42,304 nt of DNA from Methanothrix sp. Lineage in GTDB: Archaea; Halobacteriota; Methanosarcinia; Methanotrichales; Methanotrichaceae. Shown here one piece after another: positions 1-7,566 of this stretch. The stretch covers positions 1 to 42,304 of the forward strand of contig JAUWQF010000004.1 in NCBI GenBank assembly GCA_030611205.1, written 5' to 3'. Every line of letters begins with the position of its first letter. Within the stretch, counting starts at the first letter, position 1. A program made the translations under genes and the position numbers. A model generated the notes under the pieces. The model made no database searches. It was not told where the DNA came from and saw only the letters and a program-made list of their open reading frames with translations.

Positions 1-2
1 TA

Positions 3-863
3 GTCCATTACGATGAACAACATCCGAAGAGGGGTAGGACGCAAAAATATAGGTTGTCATTAGTCGATGGTATCACAGGCCGTGTGATTGCCGAGGAACT
101 TCACGATAGAAAAGATAAGAAGACCATTGAAAATTTCTTGAGAAAATACCTAGACCTATCTAAACACATATTCCTCGTTACAGATCAAGATATAGGCTAT
201 CCGAATCTCTTTCAGGAGCTATTTGGCAATAAACTCATCCATCAGCACTGTCTCTTTCATTTGAATAAGCTCATCGTCGGAGATTTCCCGAAAAAAACAA
301 CCATGGCAGAGGAACTGATAAAATATAGGATGTTAAATATATTCTATAATAGAGATGCCGAGCTTGAACTTTTAGAGAGAATGGCAAAGGAAGAAGAAAA
401 CGTAAAAGGCGAGCTACCTCGCTCAGATTATGTGGCATGGCTTGCAGATAAGAGGTCTATCTTCCGGGAGTTTTTGCACGATCGCGAACTGAGACGCAGA
501 CGCGAAAAGGAGAATTTGGAACACAGACCTTATGAAGAAGCTTTAAAATTATTCAACGAATTAAAACAGAGTAAGGACTCCTTCAGCATCTCAGTACAGA
601 AACGATTGGTTAGGATAGAGGTAAATTGGAGCCGCTTAACGGCTTTTTATTTAGTTGACGGTGCTCCGGCTACGAACAACATCATTGAGAACTACTACTC
701 AACGAGTCTCAAGACCCATAGAAAGAAACAGCTGAGGACTGACGAGGGAATTGAGAATCACATGAAGCTTTCCGCGATGAAGCGGGCTGGAATGCTGGAT
801 AAATGTAACCGGACCCTTATTGATACCCTTCTCATATTCATTCCCTTTCTGAAGGCAGGATAG
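3..863 (+). CDS. DDE-type transposase, 5' end cut by window edge
   Basis: The reading frame is open from base 3, so the N-terminus lies outside the window. The first internal start (TTG at 54) is not the true one. The visible part carries YDEQ near the beginning, VTDQD about 55 residues later, a C-x2-H motif (HCLFH) and, near the C-terminus, TNNIIENYY. This is the D-D-[C2H]-E layout of RNase H-fold transposases of the Mutator/IS256-like kind. The C-terminal tail is basic (KTHRKKQ). It would catalyse insertion-sequence excision and integration. I cannot assign the IS family, and the terminal inverted repeats are not identifiable because the left end is missing. It opens an accessory island that runs to about 3018. 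Confidence 0.8.
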   Translation, partial: VHYDEQHPKRGRTQKYRLSLVDGITGRVIAEELHDRKDKKTIENFLRKYLDLSKHIFLVTDQDIGYPNLFQELFGNKLIHQHCLFHLNKLIVGDFPKKTTMAEELIKYRMLNIFYNRDAELELLERMAKEEENVKGELPRSDYVAWLADKRSIFREFLHDRELRRRREKENLEHRPYEEALKLFNELKQSKDSFSISVQKRLVRIEVNWSRLTAFYLVDGAPATNNIIENYYSTSLKTHRKKQLRTDEGIENHMKLSAMKRAGMLDKCNRTLIDTLLIFIPFLKAG

Positions 864-952
864 AAGTTAGGCGTGATCACAGGTCATAATGATTTACATC
901 CACTAGCGGAAGCTGTGTTTTTACACTAAAAATTTTTGTTTTTATAATCATT

Positions 953-1276
953 TTAACGCAAATATTGGATTTTATAAATAGCTTGGGCTATAATCCCAAT
1001 TGTATACATTACACTTCTTCTAAGATGTTCCCAATTTGGCGGGTGTAAGTGCGCTCGGATCTGCAATATCACGGGATTTCCGGATAGTGCCACTGGGAGA
1101 GACCTTCCTTGTCCATGAACTCCTATTATGTTCACATTCTGATGTGTACGCCACGCTCCAATCTGGTTTGCTAAGTTAATTGGTATTAGCGACGTCTCTG
1201 CCCCTGTATCAATAAGAGATTTTTTAATAACCTGATTTCTTGCTCCCTTGAATCTGATGTTTTTATATATTCTCAT
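953..1276 (-). CDS. Retropepsin-like aspartic protease domain protein, probably C-terminally altered
   Basis: The 107-residue product has the retropepsin active-site motif LIDTGAETSLIP at about residues 22-33, with a hydrophobic-hydrophobic-D-T-G-A core. The downstream stretch NIIGVHGQGRSLPVAL is typical of small prokaryotic retroviral-type proteases, which are usually 110-130 aa. The ATG at 1276 is chosen because GGAGAG lies just upstream. The longer open frame beyond it overlaps a hairpin-rich stretch. The last 35 residues (HLHPPNWEHLRRS onward) do not look like the expected second beta-lobe, so a frameshift or replaced C-terminus is possible. Substrate is unknown. Small archaeal retropepsins are often near mobile DNA, as here. 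The fold call is firm; activity is uncertain. Confidence 0.6.
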   Translation of the reverse strand: MRIYKNIRFKGARNQVIKKSLIDTGAETSLIPINLANQIGAWRTHQNVNIIGVHGQGRSLPVALSGNPVILQIRAHLHPPNWEHLRRSVMYTIGIIAQAIYKIQYLR

Positions 1277-1298
1277 CTTTTTCTCTCCTTCTTGCAAT

Positions 1299-1480
1299 TT
1301 CGCACAATGTCCGGCAGGTATCTGAAGTCCGAGCGAAGCAAGGATTTGGGTCGAGGTGCGAAGCACCGTAGCCAGATACCCGCCTGTTACCTGATGTTGG
1401 GCTCGCTGGTGGCCCTGCCGATCTGCTTTTACCAAGCAAAACCTGTAGCCATACGGAGCAGCCACGCTGCTCGCGCCAGT
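1299..1480. other. Hairpin-rich GC island, candidate structured RNA of unknown class
   Basis: About 180 bases hold several strong complementary segments. They are GGTATCTG (1317-1324) with CAGATACC (1373-1380), enclosing GGTGC-GAA-GCACC (1355-1367), then GGGC (1399-1402) with GCCC (1412-1415), and a 7-bp stem GAGCAGC-CAC-GCTGCTC (1456-1472). Base composition differs sharply from the AT-rich flanks. It sits between two minus-strand genes. I compared it mentally with RNase P RNA, SRP RNA and group II intron domain V and could not match it. It could also be a mobile-element remnant. Confidence 0.3.
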
Positions 1481-1501
1481 GAGAGAATTTGTGGGACATA
1501 G

Positions 1502-2410
1502 CTAGGAAAGGTACGAGCATATCCGGTCCACCGCTCGAAATACGTTCTTGTCAATACTCCAGACGGTGCCGGCTATTGACTCCTTGGAACCGGGGATACG
1601 ATACAACTTGCGCTCCTCTGGAACTACCTCGATACGAGGGTCTGCGCCTGGTATTGACGTGGTGTTCGCGTCAAGCACACAGGGTAGGTCAAGGTCGACC
1701 TGTTGTCCTACAGTGTTCACAAATCTTAGAACGCCTCCTGCTTCAAGACTCAATGACCGCAACCCCAACTCCCCAAGGCGAACGCCTGCGCTGCCAAACC
1801 TCACCACGACCGAATGAAAGGAGCCGGGTTCTTGAACGGAAAGCGAGCGATGCTTGTTGAAGTTCGTTAAGTCGGCAAGTTGCCGAAGCCACAATTCGCC
1901 GTTGAATTCTTGGATAGAGAGCAGATCGTCTCGCACCTTCGGCACGCTGGTGCCTAGGCAGGGGAACCATTGGTCGAGCTTCAGTGCAAATGTGGTGGCA
2001 GTATCACTTGATTTCGCTATAGGGAACTGCACCTTTGTGGAAGGCAGCTTCGGCGCACATCGGTCGGCGATGTGATGCGCCGTGTACTCCAGTGCAGACC
2101 TGTGATTTTCCAAGAGATTCTTAAGGTCAACACGCAGCCCATCTAATTCTGCCGGGTCGATGTTTGGCCGCAGGTACCTATCAAGGAAGCGAGCTGTGTT
2201 TGCGTGCGTGCTTGTAAGCAACGCGCCCAGAGCACGAGCATGTTCCGACAGGATGCCGGTCGGCGTTCGTGGCGGGACAGCGACTTGAAAACTTTCAGCC
2301 CGTACCGTGGTGGTGTTCACGATGACCACGTGTTTAATTCGCACATGATCACCGACAGTCGGTATGTGCATATTGTCATGCCAGTTTAGAAACATGATCA
2401 CCGTCACCAT
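1502..2410 (-). CDS. Conserved hypothetical protein with LRSALxY...NxxKHR-type motifs
   Basis: This is a 302-residue soluble protein with no signal peptide or membrane segment. The central part has NHRSALEYTAHHIADRC (about residues 90-106) and, about 80 residues later, LADLTNFNKHRSLSV. The pairing of a helix with an RSALEY/RSALDY core and a later NxxKHR motif recurs in bacterial hypothetical proteins and resembles an all-helical HEPN-like arrangement, but I do not recognise a named family. The C-terminal third is beta-rich. The ATG at 2410 gives the longest frame; an internal Met six codons later (MFLNW) is an alternative. The even base composition and island location suggest horizontal acquisition. 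Function unknown. Confidence 0.6.
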   Translation of the reverse strand: MVTVIMFLNWHDNMHIPTVGDHVRIKHVVIVNTTTVRAESFQVAVPPRTPTGILSEHARALGALLTSTHANTARFLDRYLRPNIDPAELDGLRVDLKNLLENHRSALEYTAHHIADRCAPKLPSTKVQFPIAKSSDTATTFALKLDQWFPCLGTSVPKVRDDLLSIQEFNGELWLRQLADLTNFNKHRSLSVQEPGSFHSVVVRFGSAGVRLGELGLRSLSLEAGGVLRFVNTVGQQVDLDLPCVLDANTTSIPGADPRIEVVPEERKLYRIPGSKESIAGTVWSIDKNVFRAVDRICSYLS

Positions 2411-2510
2411 TTCAAGTGTTGAGGGCTTATGTACCTCACCTAATCATTCCACCACTGCAAGTAACACTGAGCCACCGTGCGATTGCGAGCCCAATGTCAT
2501 ATAACTCAGA

Positions 2511-2578
2511 TATATCCGAACTTGAGTTCGTATACACTTCCAATTTAGCGGTATATCGGAAATAAACTTCGGATATAC
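2511..2578. repeat. Cluster of TATATCCGAA inverted repeats
   Basis: TATATCCGAA at 2511-2520 is matched by its exact reverse complement TTCGGATATA at 2568-2577. A third, near-identical copy TATATCGGAA begins at 2552. A small hairpin CGAAC-TTGA-GTTCG lies at 2517-2530, and GTATATC (2551-2557) pairs with GATATAC (2572-2578). Such dense symmetrical motifs could be binding sites for a dimeric regulator or a site-specific recombinase. No neighbouring regulator gene is visible. Confidence 0.4.
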
Positions 2579-2734
2579 TCCCCTCTATCAGAGGTTCACA
2601 TACTCTCATTCTTACCACCCGAATTAGTGATTAGATCCAACGGGCTTTTTAGTTTACCGATATCTTTCTTGCTCACATGCGTATATATTTCTGTCGTCTT
2701 TGAACTCTTGTGCCTCAACCCGGAAGGCCTGCTT

Positions 2735-3018
2735 GGGTCGATAGTCTACATCGACCTGACGGGCCTGGACGAGGAGCCCGCCAGAGATAGACCGCTCGCC
2801 GGAGTGGAACGTGACCGAATCAAGCCGGCGACACCGCCACCTTCCCCGAGGCCAAACCGCGCCCGGTGAAAGATAGACCCACCTACCCTGGTGCCCTGCC
2901 GCCCATCTGGAACGTCCCCCACCTCCGAAACCGCAACTTCACCGGGCGAGAGGCGCTTCTGGACCACCCCCACACGATCCTGGTGCGGAATAACCTGAAA
3001 CCGCTCCGGCGAAGATGA
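2735..3018 (+). pseudogene. Relic of a TIR/STAND (NB-ARC-type) NTPase gene
   Basis: Two pieces in different frames read like the linker of a TIR-STAND protein. Frame A (about 2738-2840) gives SIVYIDLTGLDEEPARDR followed by a KPATPPP linker, resembling the end of a TIR domain. Frame B (about 2845-3018) gives PGALPPIWNVPHLRNRNFTGREALL, here quoted only in part: the key motifs are PPIWNVPH at 2899 onward and NFTGRE, the signature just before the P-loop ATPase of NB-ARC proteins. It then runs into a TGA at 3016-3018 without reaching the P-loop. A frameshift separates the pieces, and both the TIR body and the ATPase are missing. STAND proteins act in prokaryotic defence or signalling; this copy is dead. 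Confidence 0.6.
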
Positions 3019-3121
3019 GCACCGGCCAGTGAATGCGCCGGGCCTCCGGCCCGGACCCTCCGGGACGGTCCACAGATCCAGTCTCCTTTACTCATCGCCA
3101 GCAACGTTGTATTGGATTAAG

Positions 3122-3128
3122 CTTATAT
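3122..3128 (+). promoter_or_regulatory. TATA box for cbiT (leaderless start)
   Basis: CTTATAT lies 24-30 bases before the ATG at 3152. This is the archaeal spacing that places the transcription start at or next to the start codon. No Shine-Dalgarno sequence precedes that ATG, which supports a leaderless mRNA and the choice of start. Confidence 0.5.
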
Positions 3129-3151
3129 CCGCCCCAGACCCTTTTGTAGAC

Positions 3152-3664
3152 ATGAAGCTTCCAGGCACCGCAACCCAACCGGAGAACATCTACATAGCGC
3201 TGGGGAAGCTGGACATCAGGCCCGGGATGACCTTCCTGGACCTGGGCTGCGGCTCTGGCGCCGTCTCCCTTGCAGCATCCCGGTTCACCGAGAAGATCTA
3301 CGGGATAGACAGAAGACAAGAGGCGGTGGAGATGTCGAAGGCAAAAGTCCCCTCCGGGACCTTCCTCTGCGGCGAGGCCGTCGACCTGATCCCCGACCTC
3401 CCCGAGATCGACCGGTGCTTCATCGGAGGGACCAGAGACATCGAGAAGTTCTTCCCCCTTCTTGTAGATAGCGCCGCCCCGGAATGCATGATGGTGGCCA
3501 ACCTGGCCAGGATGGGAGTGGCCGCCACGATAGCAAGGCTGATGAAGGAACAGGGAACGTTCAAAGAGCTGATCCAGATCGGGATATCACGAGGCTACGA
3601 CCTGGCCGGGGACATCGCCCTCAGGCCGGAGAACCCCATATTCATGGTGGTGGGGCGCTGCTGA
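3152..3664 (+). CDS. cbiT: Cobalt-precorrin-6B/8w C15-methyltransferase and decarboxylase CbiT
   Basis: The 170-residue class I SAM-dependent methyltransferase has its glycine-rich SAM site at FLDLGCGSGAVSL (about residues 28-40). An acidic strand end YGIDRR follows, and CFIGGTRDIEKF lies where CbiT proteins have their G-G-x-x-[DE] motif. CbiT methylates C15 and decarboxylates the acetate side chain on ring C during anaerobic corrin synthesis in the cytoplasm. It is the first gene of a plus-strand run of cobalamin genes. The frame is open further upstream, but a TATA box 24-30 bases away and the loss of recognisable homology favour ATG 3152. Length is slightly below the usual 180-190 aa. Confidence 0.85.
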   Translation: MKLPGTATQPENIYIALGKLDIRPGMTFLDLGCGSGAVSLAASRFTEKIYGIDRRQEAVEMSKAKVPSGTFLCGEAVDLIPDLPEIDRCFIGGTRDIEKFFPLLVDSAAPECMMVANLARMGVAATIARLMKEQGTFKELIQIGISRGYDLAGDIALRPENPIFMVVGRC

Positions 3665-3716
3665 CCAGGACGCCAGCAAAGATGGCAGCGAGTACGCCAC
3701 CAGGTATGCCGCATCG

Positions 3717-3758
<42 letters not shown>

Positions 3759-3779
3759 CCACCGCCGGGAGAAGATATC

Positions 3780-4391
3780 ATGCTGATCGGCGTCAGCCTC
3801 GGCCCCGGCGACCCCGACCTTTTGACCTACAAGGCCGCCGACGCCCTGAGACAAGCAGAGAAGGTCTTCGTCCCCGGCGAGATGGCCGCAGACCTGGTCC
3901 GCCCCTACTCCCGGCCGGAGATGCTAAAGTTCCCCATGATCTCCGACAAGAAGAAGCTGGAAGAGATCTGGGCCAAAAACGCCGACAGGGTGGCCAGCTA
4001 CGCCTCCCGGACAAAGACCGCCTTCGCCTGTATCGGTGACGTGAACACCTTCTCTACCTTCTCCCACCTCAGACGGGTCCTGAAAGAGCGCCACCCATCA
4101 ATCGAGGTCGAGACGATACCCGGCGTGGGAACCATCCCCGCCCTCGCCTCTAAATTCGGGGTGGACCTGAGCACCTCCTTCCAGGTCACCGACGGCTCCC
4201 CCGTGAATACGATGATCAGGATGAAGGCCGTAAGACCCGCCGAGGTGGCGGCAGAGCTGAGAGAAGAAGGCTTCGATGAGTTCATCCTGGGCACCCGCCT
4301 CTACACCCCGGAAGAGAAGATCATCAGGGGAGATATGCCGGAACGGAGCGACTACTTCAGCGTGCTCTACGCCAGGAGAAGGAGGGAATAG
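3780..4391 (+). CDS. cbiL: Cobalt-factor II (precorrin-2) C20-methyltransferase CbiL
   Basis: This 203-residue tetrapyrrole (corrin/porphyrin) methyltransferase has the N-terminal motif GVSLGPGDPDLLTYKAADAL, which is diagnostic of the family and of the CobI/CbiL branch. ETIPGVGTIPALASKFGVDL corresponds to the PGV/PGI SAM-binding loop. CIGDVNTFSTFSHL replaces the more common GDP-x-[VL]-Y region, also as in CbiL. It transfers methyl from SAM to C20 of cobalt-factor II. Start ATG 3780 has GGGAGAAG about eight bases upstream. The length is on the short side compared with bacterial CbiL (about 230 aa) but normal for archaea. Confidence 0.88.
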   Translation: MLIGVSLGPGDPDLLTYKAADALRQAEKVFVPGEMAADLVRPYSRPEMLKFPMISDKKKLEEIWAKNADRVASYASRTKTAFACIGDVNTFSTFSHLRRVLKERHPSIEVETIPGVGTIPALASKFGVDLSTSFQVTDGSPVNTMIRMKAVRPAEVAAELREEGFDEFILGTRLYTPEEKIIRGDMPERSDYFSVLYARRRRE

Positions 4392-4421
4392 AAGAAATGA
4401 TCTCCAAGGGCATGAGCTATA

Positions 4422-4430
4422 TCTATATTT
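4422..4430 (+). promoter_or_regulatory. Possible internal TATA box before cbiF
   Basis: TCTATATTT lies 23-31 bases upstream of the cbiF ATG, inside the 61-base AT-rich gap between cbiL and cbiF. A GGTGA ribosome-binding site also sits before the ATG, so the gene could be read from the upstream transcript, from its own promoter, or both. Confidence 0.4.
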
Positions 4431-4452
4431 TCGTGCATATCGGTGACGAGCC

Positions 4453-5169
4453 ATGAAACTCTACTTTGTCGGCGCCGGTCCGGGCGACCCGGATCTGATC
4501 ACCGTCAAGGGCGCTAAGCTCCTGGCCGGGGCAGACCTGGTGGTCTACGCCGGGTCCCTGGTCAACCCGGAACTCCTGAAAGACCTCAAGGCCGAGCTGG
4601 TGGACAGCAACACCATCAACTTAGAGGAGATCACAGATACGATGCTGGAAGCCCTCCGGGCCGGGAAAAAGGTGGTGAGACTCCACAGCGGAGACCCCTC
4701 CCTCTACGGAGCCATACTGGAACAGATGAAACCCCTGGAAGAGGCAGGGGTGGAGGTCGAAGTCGTCCCCGGGGTCTCATCTATATTCGCGGTATCCGCC
4801 GCCCTCAAGACCCAGCTCACCCTCAAAGACGTCTCCGAGTCGCTGATAATCACCAGGCCCGCAGGAACCACCCTGGAACATGACCAGGACCAGATCGCCT
4901 CCCTCTCCAGGCACGGGACCACCCTCGCCATCTTTCTGGGCGTGGACAAAATAAGACAGGTGGTACGATCGCTGAAAGTCCCCGCCGAGACCCCGGTAGC
5001 AGTAGTATACCGGGCCTCCTGGCCGGACGAGAAGATCATACTGGGAACATTAGAAGACATCGCAGAGAAGGTGGAAGAGGCAAAAATCGAAAAAAGCGCC
5101 ATAATCCTGGTGGGGAACGTGATCAGCAGAAGCGGTTTCAGGAGGTCTCACCTATACAAAAGTCGGTAG
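4453..5169 (+). CDS. cbiF: Cobalt-precorrin-4 C11-methyltransferase CbiF
   Basis: The 238-residue product is a tetrapyrrole methyltransferase. It begins [20 protein letters not shown] and continues with [13 protein letters not shown], the CbiF/CobM hallmark. The catalytic/SAM loop is [12 protein letters not shown] (about residues 77-88), and [15 protein letters not shown] forms the second SAM-contact segment. It methylates C11 of cobalt-precorrin-4. Length matches the family (about 250). The last codons contain a perfect AGGAGGT (5140-5146) that serves the next gene, cbiG, so translation of the two is likely coupled. Confidence 0.93.
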   Translation: MKLYFVGAGPGDPDLITVKGAKLLAGADLVVYAGSLVNPELLKDLKAELVDSNTINLEEITDTMLEALRAGKKVVRLHSGDPSLYGAILEQMKPLEEAGVEVEVVPGVSSIFAVSAALKTQLTLKDVSESLIITRPAGTTLEHDQDQIASLSRHGTTLAIFLGVDKIRQVVRSLKVPAETPVAVVYRASWPDEKIILGTLEDIAEKVEEAKIEKSAIILVGNVISRSGFRRSHLYKSR

Positions 5170-6104
5170 CGGTGCTGGTCTTCCCGAGGAACAAGAGAGA
5201 AGGCGAAAAGGTCTGCCAGGCCCTGGCCAGCCGGTACAGGCCTTCGCTGGAGATCTACAGGAAAGAGAAAGACCTGGACAGAGACCCCGACAAAGACCCG
5301 AACAAAAACAAAGACCCGCAAGACCGATCGCCCTTCGAACGCCTGAAAGAGTTCGACCTGGTGATAGCGGTCATGGCGGTGGGGATAGTGGTCCGGCTCC
5401 TCTGCAACACCCTGGAAGACAAATGGACCGAAACACCGGTGGTAGCGGTGGACTCGTCGCTGAGATGCGCCGTCCCCGTGGTGGGAGGGCACCACGGCGC
5501 CAACGACCTGGCCCTCCACCTGGCCGAGGAGATGAATATGTACCCGGCGATCACCACTGCCACCGACTCCGCCGGAAAACCCAGCCTGGAGGGCACCGCC
5601 GAGCAGCTGGGTGCAAAGCTGGTGAACAGAGAATGCTCCAAAGAGGTGAACCTGGCCTTTCTCCAAGAAGATGTCGATGTCCCCATCCTGAGGCTGAAAG
5701 GCCCCAAAGTGGTGATAGTGGACGATGACGTGGCTGTTCTGAAGAGCAGAGGCGGCGTGGTGGTAGGGCTGGGAACCAGGCGAGGGGTGACATCCCAAGA
5801 GGTGATCGACGCGATCACCACCGCCCTCCGGTCGGTGGGCAAAACCCCCGGAGAGATCAGGGTGATGGCCACCGCCTGGATCAAACATGACGAACGAGGG
5901 ATCGAAGAGGCCGCCGAGAACCTGGACCGGGAGGTCATCTACTTAGACGAGCACGTCCTGAACTCCCAGACCACCACCACCCCCTCCAGGGCCTCGGACC
6001 TGGGCCTGATCGGGGTGGCCGAACCCGCCGCCATGGCCCTCTCGACCAGGCTACTGATGCCCAAAAGGATCTACGGGAGGGTTACCGTTGCCCTCGGAGA
6101 GTAA
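5154..6104 (+). CDS. cbiG: Cobalt-precorrin-5A hydrolase CbiG, probable AUA start
   Basis: CbiG opens the delta-lactone of cobalt-precorrin-5A and releases acetaldehyde. The family motif [15 protein letters not shown] (about residues 110) and [15 protein letters not shown] at the start of the C-terminal domain are clear. The C-terminal domain ends in [11 protein letters not shown]. The first conventional start is GTG 5172, but this cuts off the first beta-strand (KSVAVLVF), and no ribosome-binding site sits at the right distance from it. AGGAGGT at 5140-5146 is instead seven bases from an ATA codon at 5154, which restores the strand. Residues around 35-58 form a K/D-rich low-complexity insert ([14 protein letters not shown]). 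The 3' end overlaps cbiH by 17 bases. Confidence 0.85.
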   Translation: MQKSVAVLVFPRNKREGEKVCQALASRYRPSLEIYRKEKDLDRDPDKDPNKNKDPQDRSPFERLKEFDLVIAVMAVGIVVRLLCNTLEDKWTETPVVAVDSSLRCAVPVVGGHHGANDLALHLAEEMNMYPAITTATDSAGKPSLEGTAEQLGAKLVNRECSKEVNLAFLQEDVDVPILRLKGPKVVIVDDDVAVLKSRGGVVVGLGTRRGVTSQEVIDAITTALRSVGKTPGEIRVMATAWIKHDERGIEEAAENLDREVIYLDEHVLNSQTTTTPSRASDLGLIGVAEPAAMALSTRLLMPKRIYGRVTVALGE

Positions 6105-7566
6105 ACTCTACATCGTGGGGATCGGTCCCGGTGGCCATGATCAGATTACCCGAAAGGCGGTAGAGGCCATAAGAAGATCAGACTACGTAGTCGGCTACAG
6201 GACCTACCTGGACCTGGTGAGAGACCTGCTTGGTGATAAACAGGTCGTCTCCAGCGGGATGGGAGGCGAGGTGGACCGGGCCAGGACCGCCGTGGACCTC
6301 CTGGAAAAGGGATCGGTGGCCCTGATCAGCAGCGGAGACCCCAACATCTACGGGATGGGAGGCCTGGGGCTTGAGGTAGCCTCCCAGCGGGTGGGCCTCG
6401 ACCGGACGGAGGTAGTGCCGGGGATAACCTCCTTTACCGCCGCAGCCTGCCGTTCCGGGATCACCTTCAGAGACTCGGTGGCCATAATCAGCCTCAGCGA
6501 CCTATTGACGCCGTGGGACGATATCGAGCAGAGGGTGAGAGCTATAGCTGTGGCCGGGATGCCCCTGGCCCTCTACAATCCCCGAAGCAAAAAGAGAACC
6601 TGGCAGCTGGAAAAAACCCTGGAGATCTGCTCCCGGCAGGGCAGAGGGAACGAAGACCTCCTGGTGGCCAAGAAGGTCGCCCGTCCCGGGGAAGAGTTCC
6701 TCTGGACCTCTGTAGACCGGATGAGGGAGAAAGAAGAGCTGCAAAACGAGGTGGACATGTTCTCCCTGATCATCATCGGCGGCGAGGGCATGGTCCGGTC
6801 CGGATCACCGGTCCCGGGTTCCAGGATCGGGCTCGTGGGGATAGGACCAGGTGACCGATCGCACCTCACGCTGGAGGCCGAGAGGCTTCTGAAGGGGTCA
6901 GAGATGGTCCTGGGAGCGGAGAGGTACCTGAGATCGATAAAAGAACTGATCAAAGGAGAGACGATCCCTCACCGGGGCGTCCCAGAGGAGCGGATGAGAT
7001 CCAGCCTGCTGACAGCGAAGGCCGCCTCGGACAGGGGGAAGACCGCATCCATACTGGCGGGCGGTGATCCCAGCCTCTTCAGCTCCTCCTGGCGGGTCCT
7101 GGAAGAGGCGAGAGTCTCCGGCTGCAGCGTCCACGTCGCCCCCGGGCTGAGCGCCTTCTCCGCGGTCGCGGCCCGGGCCGGTGCACCCCTGGTGAACGAT
7201 TTCGTCGTACTCTCCTGGCCAGGAGATGGCCCGCGGCTCGGAGAGATCCTCAATCTGATGGAGAGGGGCTTCGGGGTGGTGATCTACAACCTGGACGCCG
7301 AGAGGCTCTCCCTCCTGACGGACCTGGTTGGCCATATGGACCGGGCCTCCGCCCTGGCCCGAGACGTCACCCGCCCGGAAGAGGTGATGGTCGTCGCCAG
7401 TATCTCGGACCTCGCGGCGCAGAAACTCGAGGGAAAGATCGAAGGCAAGATCAAGAGAGAGATCGAGGGAAAAAGATGGACCCTCATAGTTGCAGGACCC
7501 AACTCGTATATACAAAATGATAAAATAATTACCCGGAGAGGTTATGAGACCAAGTACAACTACTAG
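6088..7566 (+). CDS. cbiH: Tandem CbiH fusion: cobalt-precorrin-3 C17-methyltransferase plus second CbiH-like domain
   Basis: The 492-residue protein contains two tetrapyrrole methyltransferase domains. Domain 1 (about 1-245) is a textbook CbiH/CobJ: LYIVGIGPGGHDQIT, VGYRTYLDLV, SSGDPNIYGMGGL, VVPGITSFTAAA, ALYNPRSKKR. It transfers a methyl group to C17 and drives ring contraction. Domain 2 (about 248-475) repeats the fold: GLVGIGPGDRSHLTLEA, VLGAERYL, AGGDPSLFSSSW, VAPGLSAFSAVAA, VIYNLDAERL. It departs from the consensus at the SGDPG/YG loop and in the NPRSK segment, so its activity is uncertain. Start is TTG 6088 with GGGAGG seven bases upstream. Normal CbiH is about 240-270 aa, so this is a true doubling. 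It overlaps both neighbours. Confidence 0.88.
   Translation: MPSESKLYIVGIGPGGHDQITRKAVEAIRRSDYVVGYRTYLDLVRDLLGDKQVVSSGMGGEVDRARTAVDLLEKGSVALISSGDPNIYGMGGLGLEVASQRVGLDRTEVVPGITSFTAAACRSGITFRDSVAIISLSDLLTPWDDIEQRVRAIAVAGMPLALYNPRSKKRTWQLEKTLEICSRQGRGNEDLLVAKKVARPGEEFLWTSVDRMREKEELQNEVDMFSLIIIGGEGMVRSGSPVPGSRIGLVGIGPGDRSHLTLEAERLLKGSEMVLGAERYLRSIKELIKGETIPHRGVPEERMRSSLLTAKAASDRGKTASILAGGDPSLFSSSWRVLEEARVSGCSVHVAPGLSAFSAVAARAGAPLVNDFVVLSWPGDGPRLGEILNLMERGFGVVIYNLDAERLSLLTDLVGHMDRASALARDVTRPEEVMVVASISDLAAQKLEGKIEGKIKREIEGKRWTLIVAGPNSYIQNDKIITRRGYETKYNY

Noticed and set aside
1299-1480. RNase P RNA or group II intron
   Set aside because: The universally conserved segments of RNase P RNA and the domain V hairpin of group II introns are not present.
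2436-2618. 60-codon frame on the minus strand
   Set aside because: It runs through the TATATCCGAA repeat cluster and has no ribosome-binding site or recognisable motif.
3019-3121. Cobalamin riboswitch before cbiT
   Set aside because: GC-rich hairpins such as GGGCC-TCC-GGCCC are present, but no B12-box-like sequence is visible and the TATA box lies downstream of them.
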